Counted from the first letter of the stretch, positions 1-8,205 are shown. The stretch is 64,000 nucleotides of DNA from Rhodopseudomonas sp. (GCF_013377015.1 NZ_JACABA010000001.1:269554-333553); one strand, 5' to 3'. The notes: a model not told the origin generated them from the letters alone. Translations and numbers: made by a program.

Positions 1-395
1 CCCGGCGTGCCGACCACGATATGAGCGCCGGCCTGCAGCTCGCGCATTTCGGCGCGCGGATCCATGCCGCCGACGCAGGAGACCACGCGGGCACCCGCGT
101 ACTGATACAGCCACGCCAGCTCGCGGTGCACCTGCAGCGCCAGTTCGCGGGTCGGCGCCACGACCAGCGCCAGCGGCGCGGCGGCGCGCTCGAAGCGCTC
201 GGCGCCGTCGAGCAGATTGTCGGCAATGGCGAGCCCATAGGCGACGGTCTTGCCGGAGCCGGTCTGCGCCGACACCAGCAGATCGCGGCCAGCGGCGGCT
301 GGTGCCAGCACCGCTGTCTGCACCGGGGTCGGGTCATTGTAGTTGCGCTCCGCCAGGGCTCGGGCGAGCGGCGGGCTGGTGGTGAGGAATGTCAC
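1..395 (-). CDS. DEAD-box ATP-dependent RNA helicase, N-terminal part (partial)
   Basis: This gene is not in the ORF track because it has a GTG start and runs off the left edge. Reading the minus strand from 395 gives a DEAD-box RNA helicase N-terminus. It has a Q-motif-like DPTPVQ near residue 23, the Walker A motif AQTGSGKT near residue 45, the Ia motif PTRELA, a GG motif, and the Ib motif VGTPG at the window edge. The family unwinds RNA duplexes using ATP in the cytoplasm, in ribosome assembly or mRNA decay. The DEAD and SAT motifs and the C-terminal RecA domain lie outside the window, so the subfamily cannot be fixed; it looks RhlE/DeaD-like. The upstream 258 bp up to the DUF3551-like gene hold nothing I recognise. 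Confidence 0.85.
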   Translation of the reverse strand, partial: MTFLTTSPPLARALAERNYNDPTPVQTAVLAPAAAGRDLLVSAQTGSGKTVAYGLAIADNLLDGAERFERAAAPLALVVAPTRELALQVHRELAWLYQYAGARVVSCVGGMDPRAEMRELQAGAHIVVGTP

Positions 396-653
396 GAGTT
401 TGGCCTTGGCTGGCGCGTTGCGCCTGAACGGGAAAGGGCCTCGGCCGATCGGCCGAAGTCGCGCGTCGGAACGGCGCGCAGCCGCCTGAAGCGGCGGAAT
501 GATGAGATTGTGCCTGCTTTAGGCCAGAACCGCGCCAAACGCCATCATTGATCGCGCCGGCCACGCCTGTGCACGCCGCGGCCCGCCACGCCGCCGCCGC
601 AAATTGGAACAAAAGCTGTTCCTTGGGGTTTTTTGCTCCAAAGGAGAGCTGAT

Positions 654-905
654 ATGATCAAGGCAAGCGCCGCATGGCTTGCGTTAGGGGCGATCTTCGC
701 TGTCGCCGGCCCGGGTCCGGCTTCCGCGCGCGACTACCCCTATTGCCTGCAGGGCCATGAATGGGGGTATCCGGGAAACTGCCAGTTCACCAGCTATGAG
801 CAGTGCATGGCCACAGCCTCGGGCACGCTCGCCGGATGCGGCATCAATCCCCGTATGGCCTACGACACGCCGCCGGAGCCGCGGCGGCGTCACCGTCGGC
901 ATTGA
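654..905 (+). CDS. small exported DUF3551-like protein
   Basis: An 83-residue protein with an N-terminal Sec signal peptide (hydrophobic stretch about residues 5-24, cleavage near ASA-RD). The mature part is short and Cys-rich: YPYCLQG, GNCQF, YEQCMAT, GCG. It ends in an Arg/His tail (RRRHRRH). This matches the pattern of DUF3551 proteins, which are abundant and uncharacterised in Bradyrhizobium and Rhodopseudomonas. The start is set by AAGGAGAG 5 bp upstream of the ATG. The longer track ORF, which begins at 633, ignores this site. The four cysteines suggest two disulfides in the periplasm. No function is known to me. Confidence 0.75.
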   Translation: MIKASAAWLALGAIFAVAGPGPASARDYPYCLQGHEWGYPGNCQFTSYEQCMATASGTLAGCGINPRMAYDTPPEPRRRHRRH

Positions 906-1001
906 TCGAGGACACGCGACCGGGCGGCGCCTCGACCGGGGTTCGACGTCTCGCGCAGCGATCCGCCGATTGCAGGGCGACATCCCGCCGCCCTGTATTT
1001 A

Positions 1002-1430
1002 CTACTCGTCGCGATAGACCTTCTCGCGCTTCTCGTGGCGCTCCTGCGCCTCGACCGAGAGCGTCGCGATCGGACGCGCCTCGAGCCGCTTCAGCGCGAT
1101 CGGTTCGCCGGTCTCTTCGCAATAGCCATAGGTGTTGTCGTCGATGCGTTGCAGCGCGGCGTCGATCTTGGAGATCAGCTTGCGCTGGCGGTCGCGGGCG
1201 CGCAGTTCGATGGCGCGGTCGGTTTCCGATGAGGCGCGGTCCGCCAGGTCGGGATGGTTGACGTTTTCTTCCTGGAGCGTCTGCAGCGTAACCCGAGACT
1301 CCCGCAGGATCTCGTCCTTCCAGGCCAGCAGCTTGGCACGAAAATAGTCGCGCTGCCGGTCGTTCATGAAAGGCTCTTTTTCCGAGGGGCGATAGCTTTT
1401 CAACTTTTCCAAGGGCAATCCATTTGTCAT
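1002..1430 (-). CDS. dksA: RNA polymerase-binding transcription factor DksA (single-cysteine type)
   Basis: 142 residues. DksA binds the RNA polymerase secondary channel and, with ppGpp, adjusts rRNA and stress promoters. The coiled-coil tip signature is present as HPDLADRAS (Asp61 and Asp64). The C-terminal zinc-finger region is degenerate. Canonical DksA has four Zn-binding Cys; here only Cys104 in YGYCEETGEP remains, and the second pair is replaced (RPIATLSVEA). The protein therefore probably folds without zinc, as described for other alphaproteobacterial and redox-type DksA proteins. It is monocistronic, and a plausible sigma-70 promoter lies just upstream. No clear ribosome binding site precedes the ATG; an in-frame ATG at residue 22 would also keep the whole domain. 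Confidence 0.93.
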   Translation of the reverse strand: MTNGLPLEKLKSYRPSEKEPFMNDRQRDYFRAKLLAWKDEILRESRVTLQTLQEENVNHPDLADRASSETDRAIELRARDRQRKLISKIDAALQRIDDNTYGYCEETGEPIALKRLEARPIATLSVEAQERHEKREKVYRDE

Positions 1431-1463
1431 GCAAGGGCAGGAAAATATCCGCCTGCGCCGCAG

Positions 1464-1492
1464 CTTATATAGCGCGGGGTTGTGACAGACAA
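1464..1492 (-). promoter_or_regulatory. candidate housekeeping promoter of dksA
   Basis: On the minus strand TTGTCT is followed after 17 bp by TATAAG, within the AT-rich string TATATAAG in an otherwise GC-rich gap. Spacing and position (about 34 bp before the dksA ATG) suit a sigma-70 promoter with a short leader. This is read by eye only. Confidence 0.45.
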
Positions 1493-1560
1493 TATCGTCC
1501 GCAACCGCGAAAACCGGCCGTACAGGGTTTCGGCAGGGAACTTCCCACAGCGATCCGCGA

Positions 1561-1971
1561 TCAGAACTGGCCCGCTTTGGCCAGCTCGACCTCGACCCGC
1601 AATTCGATCTCCGACAGCACCGCGTCGAGACCGGGATCGCCCGAGGACGATTTCAGCTCGGCAGCGGCCGCGCGCAGCCGCGCCACGGTCGAGGCGTTGA
1701 ACGAGCCCGACAGCAGCCCGATCTTGAGGTCATCGAGTACGTCGAGCGCGCCCTTGCCCCGCGCCACCGAACGCTTGCGGCGCTCGACCGGATCCTCGAT
1801 TCCCTGCATCGCCAGCAGCGCGTCGATATTGGCCGGCGCGCGCGGCGCGCTGACGGCCCGTTGTTCCGGGGCGGCCGGCGTTTCCGGCAGCGAAAAGCCG
1901 GTTGAACTGCTGCGCCGGACGTTCGACGCCGGGGCGTTCAGAGATGTACCGTTCGGGCCGTAGATCTTCAT
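1561..1971 (-). CDS. fliX: flagellar assembly regulator FliX
   Basis: 136 residues matching FliX, the alphaproteobacterial trans-acting factor. In Caulobacter it couples early flagellar assembly to sigma-54 activation through FlbD. The N-terminus MKIYGPNGTS is typical. The middle is Ala/Pro-rich, and the conserved part (from about residue 45, IDALLAMQGIEDP) contains the run RRKRSVARG and a helical C-terminus. It is transcribed divergently from flgI, the usual neighbour in this clade. FliX expression in Caulobacter is CtrA-dependent, and a CtrA-like half-perfect box lies in the shared upstream region. Length is normal for the family. Confidence 0.9.
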   Translation of the reverse strand: MKIYGPNGTSLNAPASNVRRSSSTGFSLPETPAAPEQRAVSAPRAPANIDALLAMQGIEDPVERRKRSVARGKGALDVLDDLKIGLLSGSFNASTVARLRAAAAELKSSSGDPGLDAVLSEIELRVEVELAKAGQF

Positions 1972-2087
1972 CGTGCTGTCTCGCCGGGCCGTCGTGAAAA
2001 CAAGCCGCCTGTGGATCGCTCCTGTGCATTGATCGCGCGCCGCGGCACCGATGGAGGAGACCCTTCATGCAACGTCGTGGTTTATGG

Positions 2088-2103
2088 TTAACGGCGGGTA
2101 AAC
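2088..2103 (+). promoter_or_regulatory. CtrA-like box (one mismatch)
   Basis: TTAA-N7-TAAAC against the CtrA consensus TTAA-N7-TTAAC, one mismatch in the second half-site. It lies in the divergent region between fliX and flgI, early flagellar genes that are CtrA targets in Caulobacter. The functional assignment is inference. Confidence 0.4.
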
Positions 2104-2216
2104 AGCCCGGCAAAATCTGCCGGTGACGGCAGTTTCGCCGCCGCGCCGCAGCCCGCGAGCGCCCGGAACATCAAATTTTCATTATTAATTTCAATATCTT
2201 AAGCCGCAAGACGGGA

Positions 2217-2231
2217 TGGCATGGCGCTGGC
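2217..2231 (+). promoter_or_regulatory. sigma-54-like promoter element before flgI
   Basis: TGGCATG-N4-TGGC has the GG-N10-GC spacing of sigma-54 promoters. The -24 half is good and the -12 half has one mismatch (TGGC for TTGC). It sits 70 bp upstream of the flgI ATG. It is weaker than the flgE promoter in this window. Confidence 0.35.
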
Positions 2232-2300
2232 ATAAGGAAGCCTGGGCCAGCTGTATGGGAGTGCGGCGTGGCCCGGAACGACCTCAGCGGGGAGCAGAGG

Positions 2301-3422
2301 ATGCCGAGCGTGACGACGAGAATCCTGCAGCTGGCCTGCGCCGCGCTGTTTGCGCTGGCGCTGACCGGCCTGCCCGCGAGCGCGACCTCGCGGATCAAGG
2401 ACCTCGCCAATATCGAAGGCGTGCGGCAGAACCAGCTGATCGGCTACGGCCTCGTGGTCGGCCTCAACGGCACCGGCGACACTCTCAACAACATCCCCTT
2501 CACCAAGCAGTCGCTGCAGGCGATGCTCGAACGCATGGGCGTCAACATCCGCGGCGCCACCATCCGCACCGGCAACGTCGCCGCCGTAATGGTCACCGGC
2601 AATCTGCCGCCGTTCGGCACCCAGGGCACGCGGATGGACGTCACCGTCTCCGCGCTCGGCGATTCCAAAAATTTGCAGGGCGGCACCCTGCTGGTCACGC
2701 CGCTGCTCGGCGCCGACGGCAATGTCTATGCGGTGGCGCAGGGCTCGGTGGCGATCGGCGGCTTCCAGGCCGAAGGCGCGGCGGCCAGCATCACCAAGGG
2801 CGTTCCAACGGTAGGGCGGATCGCCAACGGGGCGATCATCGAGCGCGAGATCGAATTCGCGCTGAACCGGCTGCCCAATGTGCGGCTCGCGCTGCGCAAC
2901 GCCGATTTCACCACCGCCAAGCGGATCGCCGCGGCGGTCAACGATTTCCTCGGCGCCAAGGCCGCGGAGCCGATCGACCCCTCGACCGTGCAGCTCAGCA
3001 TTCCGCCGGAATTCAAAGGCAATGTCGTCGCCTTCCTGACCGAGATCGAGCAGCTCCAGGTCGAGCCCGATCTTGCCGCCAAGATCGTGATCGACGAACG
3101 CAGCGGCATCATCGTGATGGGCCGCGACGTCCGCGTCGCCACCGTCGCGGTGTCGCAGGGCAATCTCACCGTGACGATTTCCGAAAGCCCGCAGGTCAGC
3201 CAGCCCAATCCGCTGTCGCGCGGACGCACCGTGACCACACCGAACACCAAGATCGGCGTCACCGAGGACGGCAAGAAATTCGCCGTGGTCAAGGACGGCA
3301 TTTCGCTGCAGCAGCTGGTGGACGGGCTGAACGGGCTCGGCATCGGACCGCGCGACCTGATCGGAATCCTGCAGGCGATCAAGGCCGCCGGCGCGATCCA
3401 GGCCGACATCGAGGTGATGTGA
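2301..3422 (+). CDS. flgI: flagellar P-ring protein FlgI
   Basis: 373 residues. FlgI forms the P ring around the flagellar rod in the peptidoglycan layer. The signal peptide spans about residues 1-27 (LACAALFALALTGLPASA) and is followed by the conserved mature start SRIKDLANIEGVRQNQLIGYG. The rest matches the family throughout, for example GLNGTGDT, MLERMGV and the C-terminal LVDGLNGLGI. I chose the ATG at 2301 because the signal peptide follows directly and a purine-rich GGGGAGCAGAGG precedes it; the track start at 2268 adds 11 unlikely residues. The stop overlaps the next start by one base (TGATG), indicating translational coupling to the FlgJ-like gene. Confidence 0.95.
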   Translation: MPSVTTRILQLACAALFALALTGLPASATSRIKDLANIEGVRQNQLIGYGLVVGLNGTGDTLNNIPFTKQSLQAMLERMGVNIRGATIRTGNVAAVMVTGNLPPFGTQGTRMDVTVSALGDSKNLQGGTLLVTPLLGADGNVYAVAQGSVAIGGFQAEGAAASITKGVPTVGRIANGAIIEREIEFALNRLPNVRLALRNADFTTAKRIAAAVNDFLGAKAAEPIDPSTVQLSIPPEFKGNVVAFLTEIEQLQVEPDLAAKIVIDERSGIIVMGRDVRVATVAVSQGNLTVTISESPQVSQPNPLSRGRTVTTPNTKIGVTEDGKKFAVVKDGISLQQLVDGLNGLGIGPRDLIGILQAIKAAGAIQADIEVM

Positions 3423-3787
3423 TGATCGCCACCAGCAACTACACCAGCTCCGGGACGATACCGACCCTCAACGGCCGGCCGGACACCGTACTCGCCGATG
3501 CGCTGAGCAAGGTGTCGCCGCAGGCGCAGAAGAAGACCCGTGAGAAGGCTCAGGATTTCGAGGCGGTGTTCCTGAACTCGATGTTTTCGCAGATGACCAG
3601 CAGCATCAAGGGCGAAGGCCCGTTCGGCGACACCGTCGGCACCGGCGCGTGGCGCTCGATGCTGACAGATCAATATTCCAAGTCGTTCGCCAAGGCCGGC
3701 GGCATCGGCATCTCCAACGACGTCTTCCGCACGCTGATCCTTCAGCAGGCCAACCGCGCCGCCTCATCGCAAGGAACCACGCCATGA
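3422..3787 (+). CDS. flgJ: rod-binding protein, FlgJ N-terminal domain only
   Basis: 121 residues corresponding only to the rod-binding (Rod_bind) domain of FlgJ. The core reads KAQDFEAVFLNSMFSQMTSS followed by TDQYSKSFAKAGGIG. The peptidoglycan-hydrolase domain of enterobacterial FlgJ is absent, which is normal in alphaproteobacteria, where a separate enzyme cuts the wall. The protein acts as a scaffold for rod assembly in the periplasm. It starts on the last base of the flgI stop and overlaps the following flgN-like gene by ATGA, so the three genes form a tightly coupled operon. In the track it appears only as the tail of the 523-residue ORF beginning at 2216. Confidence 0.88.
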   Translation: MIATSNYTSSGTIPTLNGRPDTVLADALSKVSPQAQKKTREKAQDFEAVFLNSMFSQMTSSIKGEGPFGDTVGTGAWRSMLTDQYSKSFAKAGGIGISNDVFRTLILQQANRAASSQGTTP

Positions 3788-4272
3788 ATCAACCGCAACG
3801 CCAACAGGCCCCGGCTCCGATCGCTGCGGTCGCCACCATTGCCGACGCCCGCAAGCTTGCCGACGCCCTGATGGAGATCATGAACGCCCTGCTCGCGGTG
3901 ATCGAGCGCGAGACCGAACTGGTTCGCGACGGCAAGATCGGCGAAGCGATCCGGCTGGAGACCAAGAAGACCGATCTGTCGCGGCGCTACATCGGCGCGA
4001 TTTCGCTGGTCAAAGCCAGCCAGACTTATTTCGCCAGGACCACGCCGGATCTGCTGGCCGCGCTGCATCGGCATCACGAGGTGTTCCGCGCCATGCTGCA
4101 GGTCAATCTGACCGTGCTGGCGACCGCGCATGCGGTCTCCGAAGGCATCGTGCGCGGCGTCAACGCCGAGATCCAGCGCAAGAACATTCCGCAGACCTAT
4201 ACCGCCTACGGCAAACGCGCGGCGCCCGGACCGCGCAACATGACGCCGATCGCGGTCAGCCGCTCGCTCTGA
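3784..4272 (+). CDS. FlgN-like flagellar export chaperone candidate
   Basis: 162 residues, almost entirely helical, without signal or membrane segment. It contains a long amphipathic region (about residues 20-120) with LMEIMNALLAVIERETELVRDGK, resembling FlgN-family chaperones that bind the hook-associated proteins FlgK and FlgL before export. It is the third gene of the flgI-flgJ operon, starting within the flgJ stop (ATGA). The FlgN assignment rests on position, size and the conserved N-terminal helix pattern; sequence conservation in this family is low. A stem-loop terminator follows. Confidence 0.65.
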   Translation: MNQPQRQQAPAPIAAVATIADARKLADALMEIMNALLAVIERETELVRDGKIGEAIRLETKKTDLSRRYIGAISLVKASQTYFARTTPDLLAALHRHHEVFRAMLQVNLTVLATAHAVSEGIVRGVNAEIQRKNIPQTYTAYGKRAAPGPRNMTPIAVSRSL

Positions 4273-4304
4273 TCGGCCCCGGCCGACCGGCCGATTGATC
4301 GCAA

Positions 4305-4328
4305 CCGCCGCGATGCCGCGGCGGCTTT
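4305..4328 (+). terminator. stem-loop terminator after the flgI operon
   Basis: A perfect 8-bp stem CCGCCGCG / CGCGGCGG with loop ATGC, followed by CTTTGG. The U-tract is short, so termination may be only partial. Confidence 0.5.
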
Positions 4329-4457
4329 GGCGCGCGCGACTGCCGCGGATTTTTGAATCAAATAATCGGAATTTGCGAAGCTGAGAATTCAGACATTTTC
4401 GCCAGTATGATTCTTGGACAGGGTTGGGATTGACTTGATGGAAGCCAGGAGGCTGAC

Positions 4458-4832
4458 ATGAGTAGTGATTTCAACATTAAACCGGCGGGGGCGCCGGTCG
4501 CGACACCGTTCATCAAACCCGCTCCAGAAGCGGTGCGAACGGCTGTGCCGACGGAACTGCCGGCGCCAAAAAGCGTCGCAGCTTCGGACGCGTCGAACCA
4601 CCCCACGCCGGCCACGCTGCAAAGCCAGCAGCCTGCGGGCGACGAGGTTTCGCATCAGATCGTGATCGATCGTGCTGCGGCCGAAATCGTCTATCGGCTG
4701 GTGGACACCAAGACCAGCCAGGTCGTCAACCAGTACCCGGATGCGTCCCGGCTGCGGGCCAGGGCCTATCTGCGGGCGCAGGACAACGCCAAGCAGGACT
4801 ACCAGCGGATCGCCACGGATCGCCAGATCTGA
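4458..4832 (+). CDS. FlaG-like flagellar-locus protein
   Basis: 124 residues with a strong ribosome binding site (AGGAGG, 5 bp before ATG). The first 65 residues are Pro/Ala-rich and probably disordered. The C-terminal half (VIDRAAAEIVYRLVDTKTSQVVNQYPD) resembles the FlaG fold pattern of a predicted beta region with VD.TT..V..Q.P. FlaG proteins influence filament length in other bacteria. Its place between the flgI operon and flaF/flbT supports a flagellar role. Identity is only moderate, and flagellar-locus hypothetical protein is the safe description. It converges on flaF with a 125-bp gap. Confidence 0.5.
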   Translation: MSSDFNIKPAGAPVATPFIKPAPEAVRTAVPTELPAPKSVAASDASNHPTPATLQSQQPAGDEVSHQIVIDRAAAEIVYRLVDTKTSQVVNQYPDASRLRARAYLRAQDNAKQDYQRIATDRQI

Positions 4833-4957
4833 GCGACGACGGCTGGGAGAGAGTTAGCGACGCGTGAAGCCGGCCATCGGCTTGCGCGCGGTTTTTGTCG
4901 TGCCCGATCGCCGCAACCGCGACGATCCGAGCCGGCGCGACTGAATTGAAATTTGGA

Positions 4958-5329
4958 TTAGGTGGCGCGGCCGCTGAGGCCCGCGGCGATGTTGCGGTTA
5001 ATGTCGATCAGCGTCTGCAGCCGCTCCACCTCGGGCTTGAGCTGAAGCGCCGCCGACTGGGTCATCACGAAAATCCCGATATTGGCGATGTTCTGACGGA
5101 TCGAGATCTGTTCGGGATTTTCATCGCGCAACGCATCCGTGACGAAGATCGACCAGAGCTTGCGGTTGAACATCAGCGCCTCGACAAAACCCGCGTCGGT
5201 CTGATCCCAGTTGGTCATCACGTCCTGGAGCTGCCGCGCGGCCTTCAGCAACGCCTGGGCTTCGATGTCTCGGGGGGATGCGATCCTTTGTGCGGTGCGG
5301 GCGTAAGCTTGAGAAGCAGCACTCGACAT
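4958..5329 (-). CDS. flaF: flagellar biosynthesis regulator FlaF
   Basis: 123 residues. FlaF is an alphaproteobacterial protein needed for flagellin synthesis and secretion; in Caulobacter it opposes FlbT at the flagellin mRNA/translation step. Diagnostic segments are AYARTAQRIASPRDIEAQAL near the N-terminus and LWSIFVTDALRDENP in the middle. All-helical, cytoplasmic, normal length. It follows flbT by only 3 bp and is cotranscribed with it. The pair lies directly downstream of a flagellin gene whose product it should control. Confidence 0.95.
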   Translation of the reverse strand: MSSAASQAYARTAQRIASPRDIEAQALLKAARQLQDVMTNWDQTDAGFVEALMFNRKLWSIFVTDALRDENPEQISIRQNIANIGIFVMTQSAALQLKPEVERLQTLIDINRNIAAGLSGRAT

Positions 5330-5332
5330 AGG

Positions 5333-5710
5333 TTACCTCAAAAGCTCTTCTTCACGCTTGATCAGCGTCCGCAACTCTCTCAGGGCTTTATAGAGATTGC
5401 CGCTTAAAATTAGATTACTCGCGACCTCGATCTGCTCGCGAAAGCTCGGCACCGCTTCGATCAATTCCTTGATGAAGCCGAGATAGAGATCCTGATAATT
5501 CGGAATATCGTCCTCGAGATACATCATCTGCACGCACAGATAGATGCGTTTCGCGGGCGTATTCGCGGTCTCCGAGGTGAGGATGTCCTTCTCACGCAGG
5601 ATCGGCGCATTGCCGTCGATCAGGAAGGTCGTGCGGGTATCCGAATTGGTGATCACGCTTTGGCCGATGATGATTCGCTCAAACGGCTTCAATTCGACTC
5701 GCAAAGGCAT
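5333..5710 (-). CDS. flbT: flagellin synthesis repressor FlbT
   Basis: 125 residues. FlbT binds flagellin mRNA leaders and lowers their stability or translation until the hook is complete (established in Caulobacter). The family start MPLRVELKPFERIIIGQSVI and the core FLIDGNAPILREKDIL are unambiguous. The start is supported by GAGGAAAAACG before the ATG. It is cotranscribed with flaF. Both flagellin genes upstream share a leader motif that could be its target. Related FlbT proteins act as activators of flagellin synthesis in some rhizobia, so the sign of regulation is not certain here. Confidence 0.95.
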   Translation of the reverse strand: MPLRVELKPFERIIIGQSVITNSDTRTTFLIDGNAPILREKDILTSETANTPAKRIYLCVQMMYLEDDIPNYQDLYLGFIKELIEAVPSFREQIEVASNLILSGNLYKALRELRTLIKREEELLR

Positions 5711-5881
5711 CGTTTTTCCTCTTCGAACGCAGCCACCATGAACCGGGCCGGCCGGGACTCACCCGGCCATCGTCTCTGTCTGTTATGCGCAGGCCGGCGC
5801 GATCGATCCAGCGCAAAAAAAACGCCGTGTTGCGGGGGATAAGTGCAGCACGCCATTGCGGTCGGCCGAATCGGCCCGACG

Positions 5882-5916
5882 AAAAAAGGCGACGGGGTCG
5901 CCCCCGCCGCCTTTTT
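5882..5916 (-). terminator. terminator of flagellin gene 1
   Basis: GC-rich hairpin with arms AAAAAGGCG.CGGGG and CCCCCG..GCCTTTTT, flanked by A/T runs on both sides, 19 bp after the flagellin stop on the minus strand. The flanking runs make it plausible in both directions. Confidence 0.7.
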
Positions 5917-5934
5917 GCAATCGGATCGCCGCTA

Positions 5935-8205
5935 TTATTGCAGCAGCTTCAGCACGCTCTGCTGTGACTGATTCGCCAGCGCCAGCGCCGACACCGCGAT
6001 CGACTGCCGGGTCGACAGCGCCTGGCTGTTGGCGGCTTCCTCGTTGGTATCGGCCAACGTCAAGTTGGACGAGCCGGTCTGCAGCACGTTGATCAGGCTC
6101 TTGGCGAATTCCTGCCGGATCTGCACGATCGACAGGTTGGAGCCGAGCGACGAGGCCTGCGCCCGCAGCGTGGTCGAGGCGGTATTGAGCGCGGCCAGCG
6201 TCTTGTTGGCGGCGGCATTGTCGACGAGGTCGGTGCCGGCGACCAGCGTCGGCAGCCCGAGCCCGGCCGGCGTCAACGCCGCGCCGACGATGTTCAGCGT
6301 CGACTTGCCGGTTTCGTTGAACACCAGCTTCAGGGTGTCGCCGGCGAGCAGGTTGACGCCGTTGAACGAGGCGTCCTGCGAGGTGGTGGTGATCTGGGCG
6401 ATGATGTTGTTGTATTGCGCGACCAGATTGGCGCGGGTCGATTGCGAGTTGAGGTCGGCCACCGGCGGCGACGCGGTGGTGAAGGACAGCGTGGTGGTGA
6501 CGGTGCCGCCGAGCACGCCGCCGTCCAGCACCGAGCCAAGGGTCGACGAGGCATAATCGTTGCCGGCCGCGACCACCAGCTTGCCGGTAGCGTCGACCGT
6601 CGCATAGAGGTTGTTGGCCAGCAGCGCGGTGTTCAGCTGCGCCAGGGTCTTGACGGTGCCGTTGGTGCCGTCGCCGAAGGTGACATTGACCGGGGTGCCG
6701 CCCTTGAACGAGGTGAAGGTCAGGGTCTTGCCGCTGATACCGCCGAGACCGGCGTTGCGGGCGGCGGAGAACACGGTGGCGGTGCCGGTGTTGCCGGCGA
6801 GGCCGAGCGCGGCCAGCGCGTTGCCCGAGCCGGAGACATTGAGGTCGGTGGTGGTGCCGGTCGAGATCCGCAGCGCGCCGGAGGCGGCGACCGACGAAGC
6901 GGTCGACCCGGAAGTGACGGTCAGGGCGGTGCTGCCGGAGGTGTTGTAGGCAGTCTGCACTCCGGTGGCGAGGTCGATCGCGGTCAGCACGTCGCTGATG
7001 TTGCCAGCCTGGAGATAAACCGTCGAGTTGCCGTTGCCGTCGGTGACGAGATGGCTGCCGGCGGGGGTGCCGGAACCGTTCGGAATGTTGGCGGCGAGCG
7101 GTACTGCGGCATTGACGAAGGTGATGGTCTTGCCATCGACGGTCAGGGTCGAGCCGTCCTGGATCAGCGAACCGGTGGTCAGGCCACTGGTGGTGCGCTG
7201 CTGGGTGACGGTGACAGTGCCGGGGCCGGTCGAACTGGTCAGACCGAGCGCCTTCAGCAAGTCGGCCTTGCCGGTGATGCTGAGGTCGGAGCCGGTGCCG
7301 GTGGTCAGGGTGAGCACACCGGCCGCGACGTTGCCCGCGGTGCCGGAGGACAGCGACAGCACGGCGATACCATTGGTGTTCAGGGTCTTCTGAACGCCGC
7401 TGGCAAGGTCGATCGCCTTGGTGAGATCTTGCACGGTGGCGAGCGGCGCTGCCGGGGTGCCGAGATAGACCGTGGTGTTGCCGTTGCCGTCGGTGACGAG
7501 GTTGCCGATCACGCCGGAGCCCGACGCGACGGCCGTGGCGGCCGGCGGCGAACCAGCGCGGAAGGTGATGGTGTTGCCGTTGACGGTCACGGTATCGCCG
7601 TCGACCGGCTGGGCGTTACCGATCAGGCCGGTGGCAGCGGCACCGTTGTTGTCGATCAGTTTGATGCCGTTGGCCAGTGCGGCCACGCCGTCACCGGCGG
7701 TGGCTGCCGCGCCCACCAGATTCGCCGAGATGCCGCCCAGCAGCGAAGCGCCGGTGACGGCTGTGGAGCCGCCGGCGGCGCCGGAATACAGCACGTTAGA
7801 ATTGGCCACCGTGTTGACGAAGCTGGTGGTGCCGCGCAGATCGTCGGCGGTGGCGCCGGAAATCGAAGTCGAGACGTTGGATTTGGTGGAGTAGCCGACC
7901 GGCGTCTGCAGCGCCTGGTTGGCGATCGACTTGGCGGTATCGATCAGCTTGTTCAGCGAGGTGATGCCGGTATTGGCCGCCTGCAGGATCTGCACGCCAT
8001 TGCCGATGCCGTCGAGCAAGTTGTTGATGTCGGAGGCTCTGCTGTCGAGCCCTGCCGCGGTGAAGAAGTTGGTTGGATTGTCCAGCGCCGAATTGACTTT
8101 CTTTCCGCTGGAAAGCCGGTTCTGCGTGGTCGCCAGAAGGTCCGCTGTCGATTGCAACGATAGCAGGTTCTGACGAACCGATGCCGAGAGGACGACGTTA
8201 GCCAT
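5935..8205 (-). CDS. fliC: flagellin 1, large (thick-filament type)
   Basis: 756 residues counted from the ATG at 8205, which is preceded by CAGGAAGG; the track start at 8211 is a TTG two codons earlier. The D0/D1 N-terminus (ANVVLSASVRQNLLSLQSTADLLATTQNRLSSGKKVN) and C-terminus (TLADTNEEAANSQALSTRQSIAVSALALANQSQQSVLKLLQ) are classic flagellin. Between them is a very long Thr/Gly/Ala/Asn-rich surface region containing two copies of a module of about 130 residues (about 203-335 and 350-480) with GDT.TV.G.TITF, V.DGNGN.TVYL, AIDLA.GVQ and L.ALGL. Large flagellins of this size form the thick subpolar filament of Bradyrhizobium. The product is exported by the flagellar type III system. It has its own terminator and a CtrA-like box upstream. 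Confidence 0.96.
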   Translation of the reverse strand: MANVVLSASVRQNLLSLQSTADLLATTQNRLSSGKKVNSALDNPTNFFTAAGLDSRASDINNLLDGIGNGVQILQAANTGITSLNKLIDTAKSIANQALQTPVGYSTKSNVSTSISGATADDLRGTTSFVNTVANSNVLYSGAAGGSTAVTGASLLGGISANLVGAAATAGDGVAALANGIKLIDNNGAAATGLIGNAQPVDGDTVTVNGNTITFRAGSPPAATAVASGSGVIGNLVTDGNGNTTVYLGTPAAPLATVQDLTKAIDLASGVQKTLNTNGIAVLSLSSGTAGNVAAGVLTLTTGTGSDLSITGKADLLKALGLTSSTGPGTVTVTQQRTTSGLTTGSLIQDGSTLTVDGKTITFVNAAVPLAANIPNGSGTPAGSHLVTDGNGNSTVYLQAGNISDVLTAIDLATGVQTAYNTSGSTALTVTSGSTASSVAASGALRISTGTTTDLNVSGSGNALAALGLAGNTGTATVFSAARNAGLGGISGKTLTFTSFKGGTPVNVTFGDGTNGTVKTLAQLNTALLANNLYATVDATGKLVVAAGNDYASSTLGSVLDGGVLGGTVTTTLSFTTASPPVADLNSQSTRANLVAQYNNIIAQITTTSQDASFNGVNLLAGDTLKLVFNETGKSTLNIVGAALTPAGLGLPTLVAGTDLVDNAAANKTLAALNTASTTLRAQASSLGSNLSIVQIRQEFAKSLINVLQTGSSNLTLADTNEEAANSQALSTRQSIAVSALALANQSQQSVLKLLQ

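Larger units (their letters stand above)
1972..2300. promoter_or_regulatory. fliX/flgI divergent control region
   Basis: This 329-bp gap contains no gene. It holds a CtrA-like box (2088-2103), an AT-rich patch around 2173-2205, and a sigma-54-like element facing flgI (2217-2231). The ORF that begins at 2216 in the track is a frame shadow of flgI. Confidence 0.5.

Noticed and set aside
21-551. 176-residue plus-strand ORF at the left end
   Set aside because: Antisense to a DEAD-box helicase whose motifs are clear on the minus strand.
2216-3787. 523-residue ORF in the flgI region
   Set aside because: Its first 400 residues are the wrong frame of flgI. Only the last 121 residues, the FlgJ-like protein, are real.
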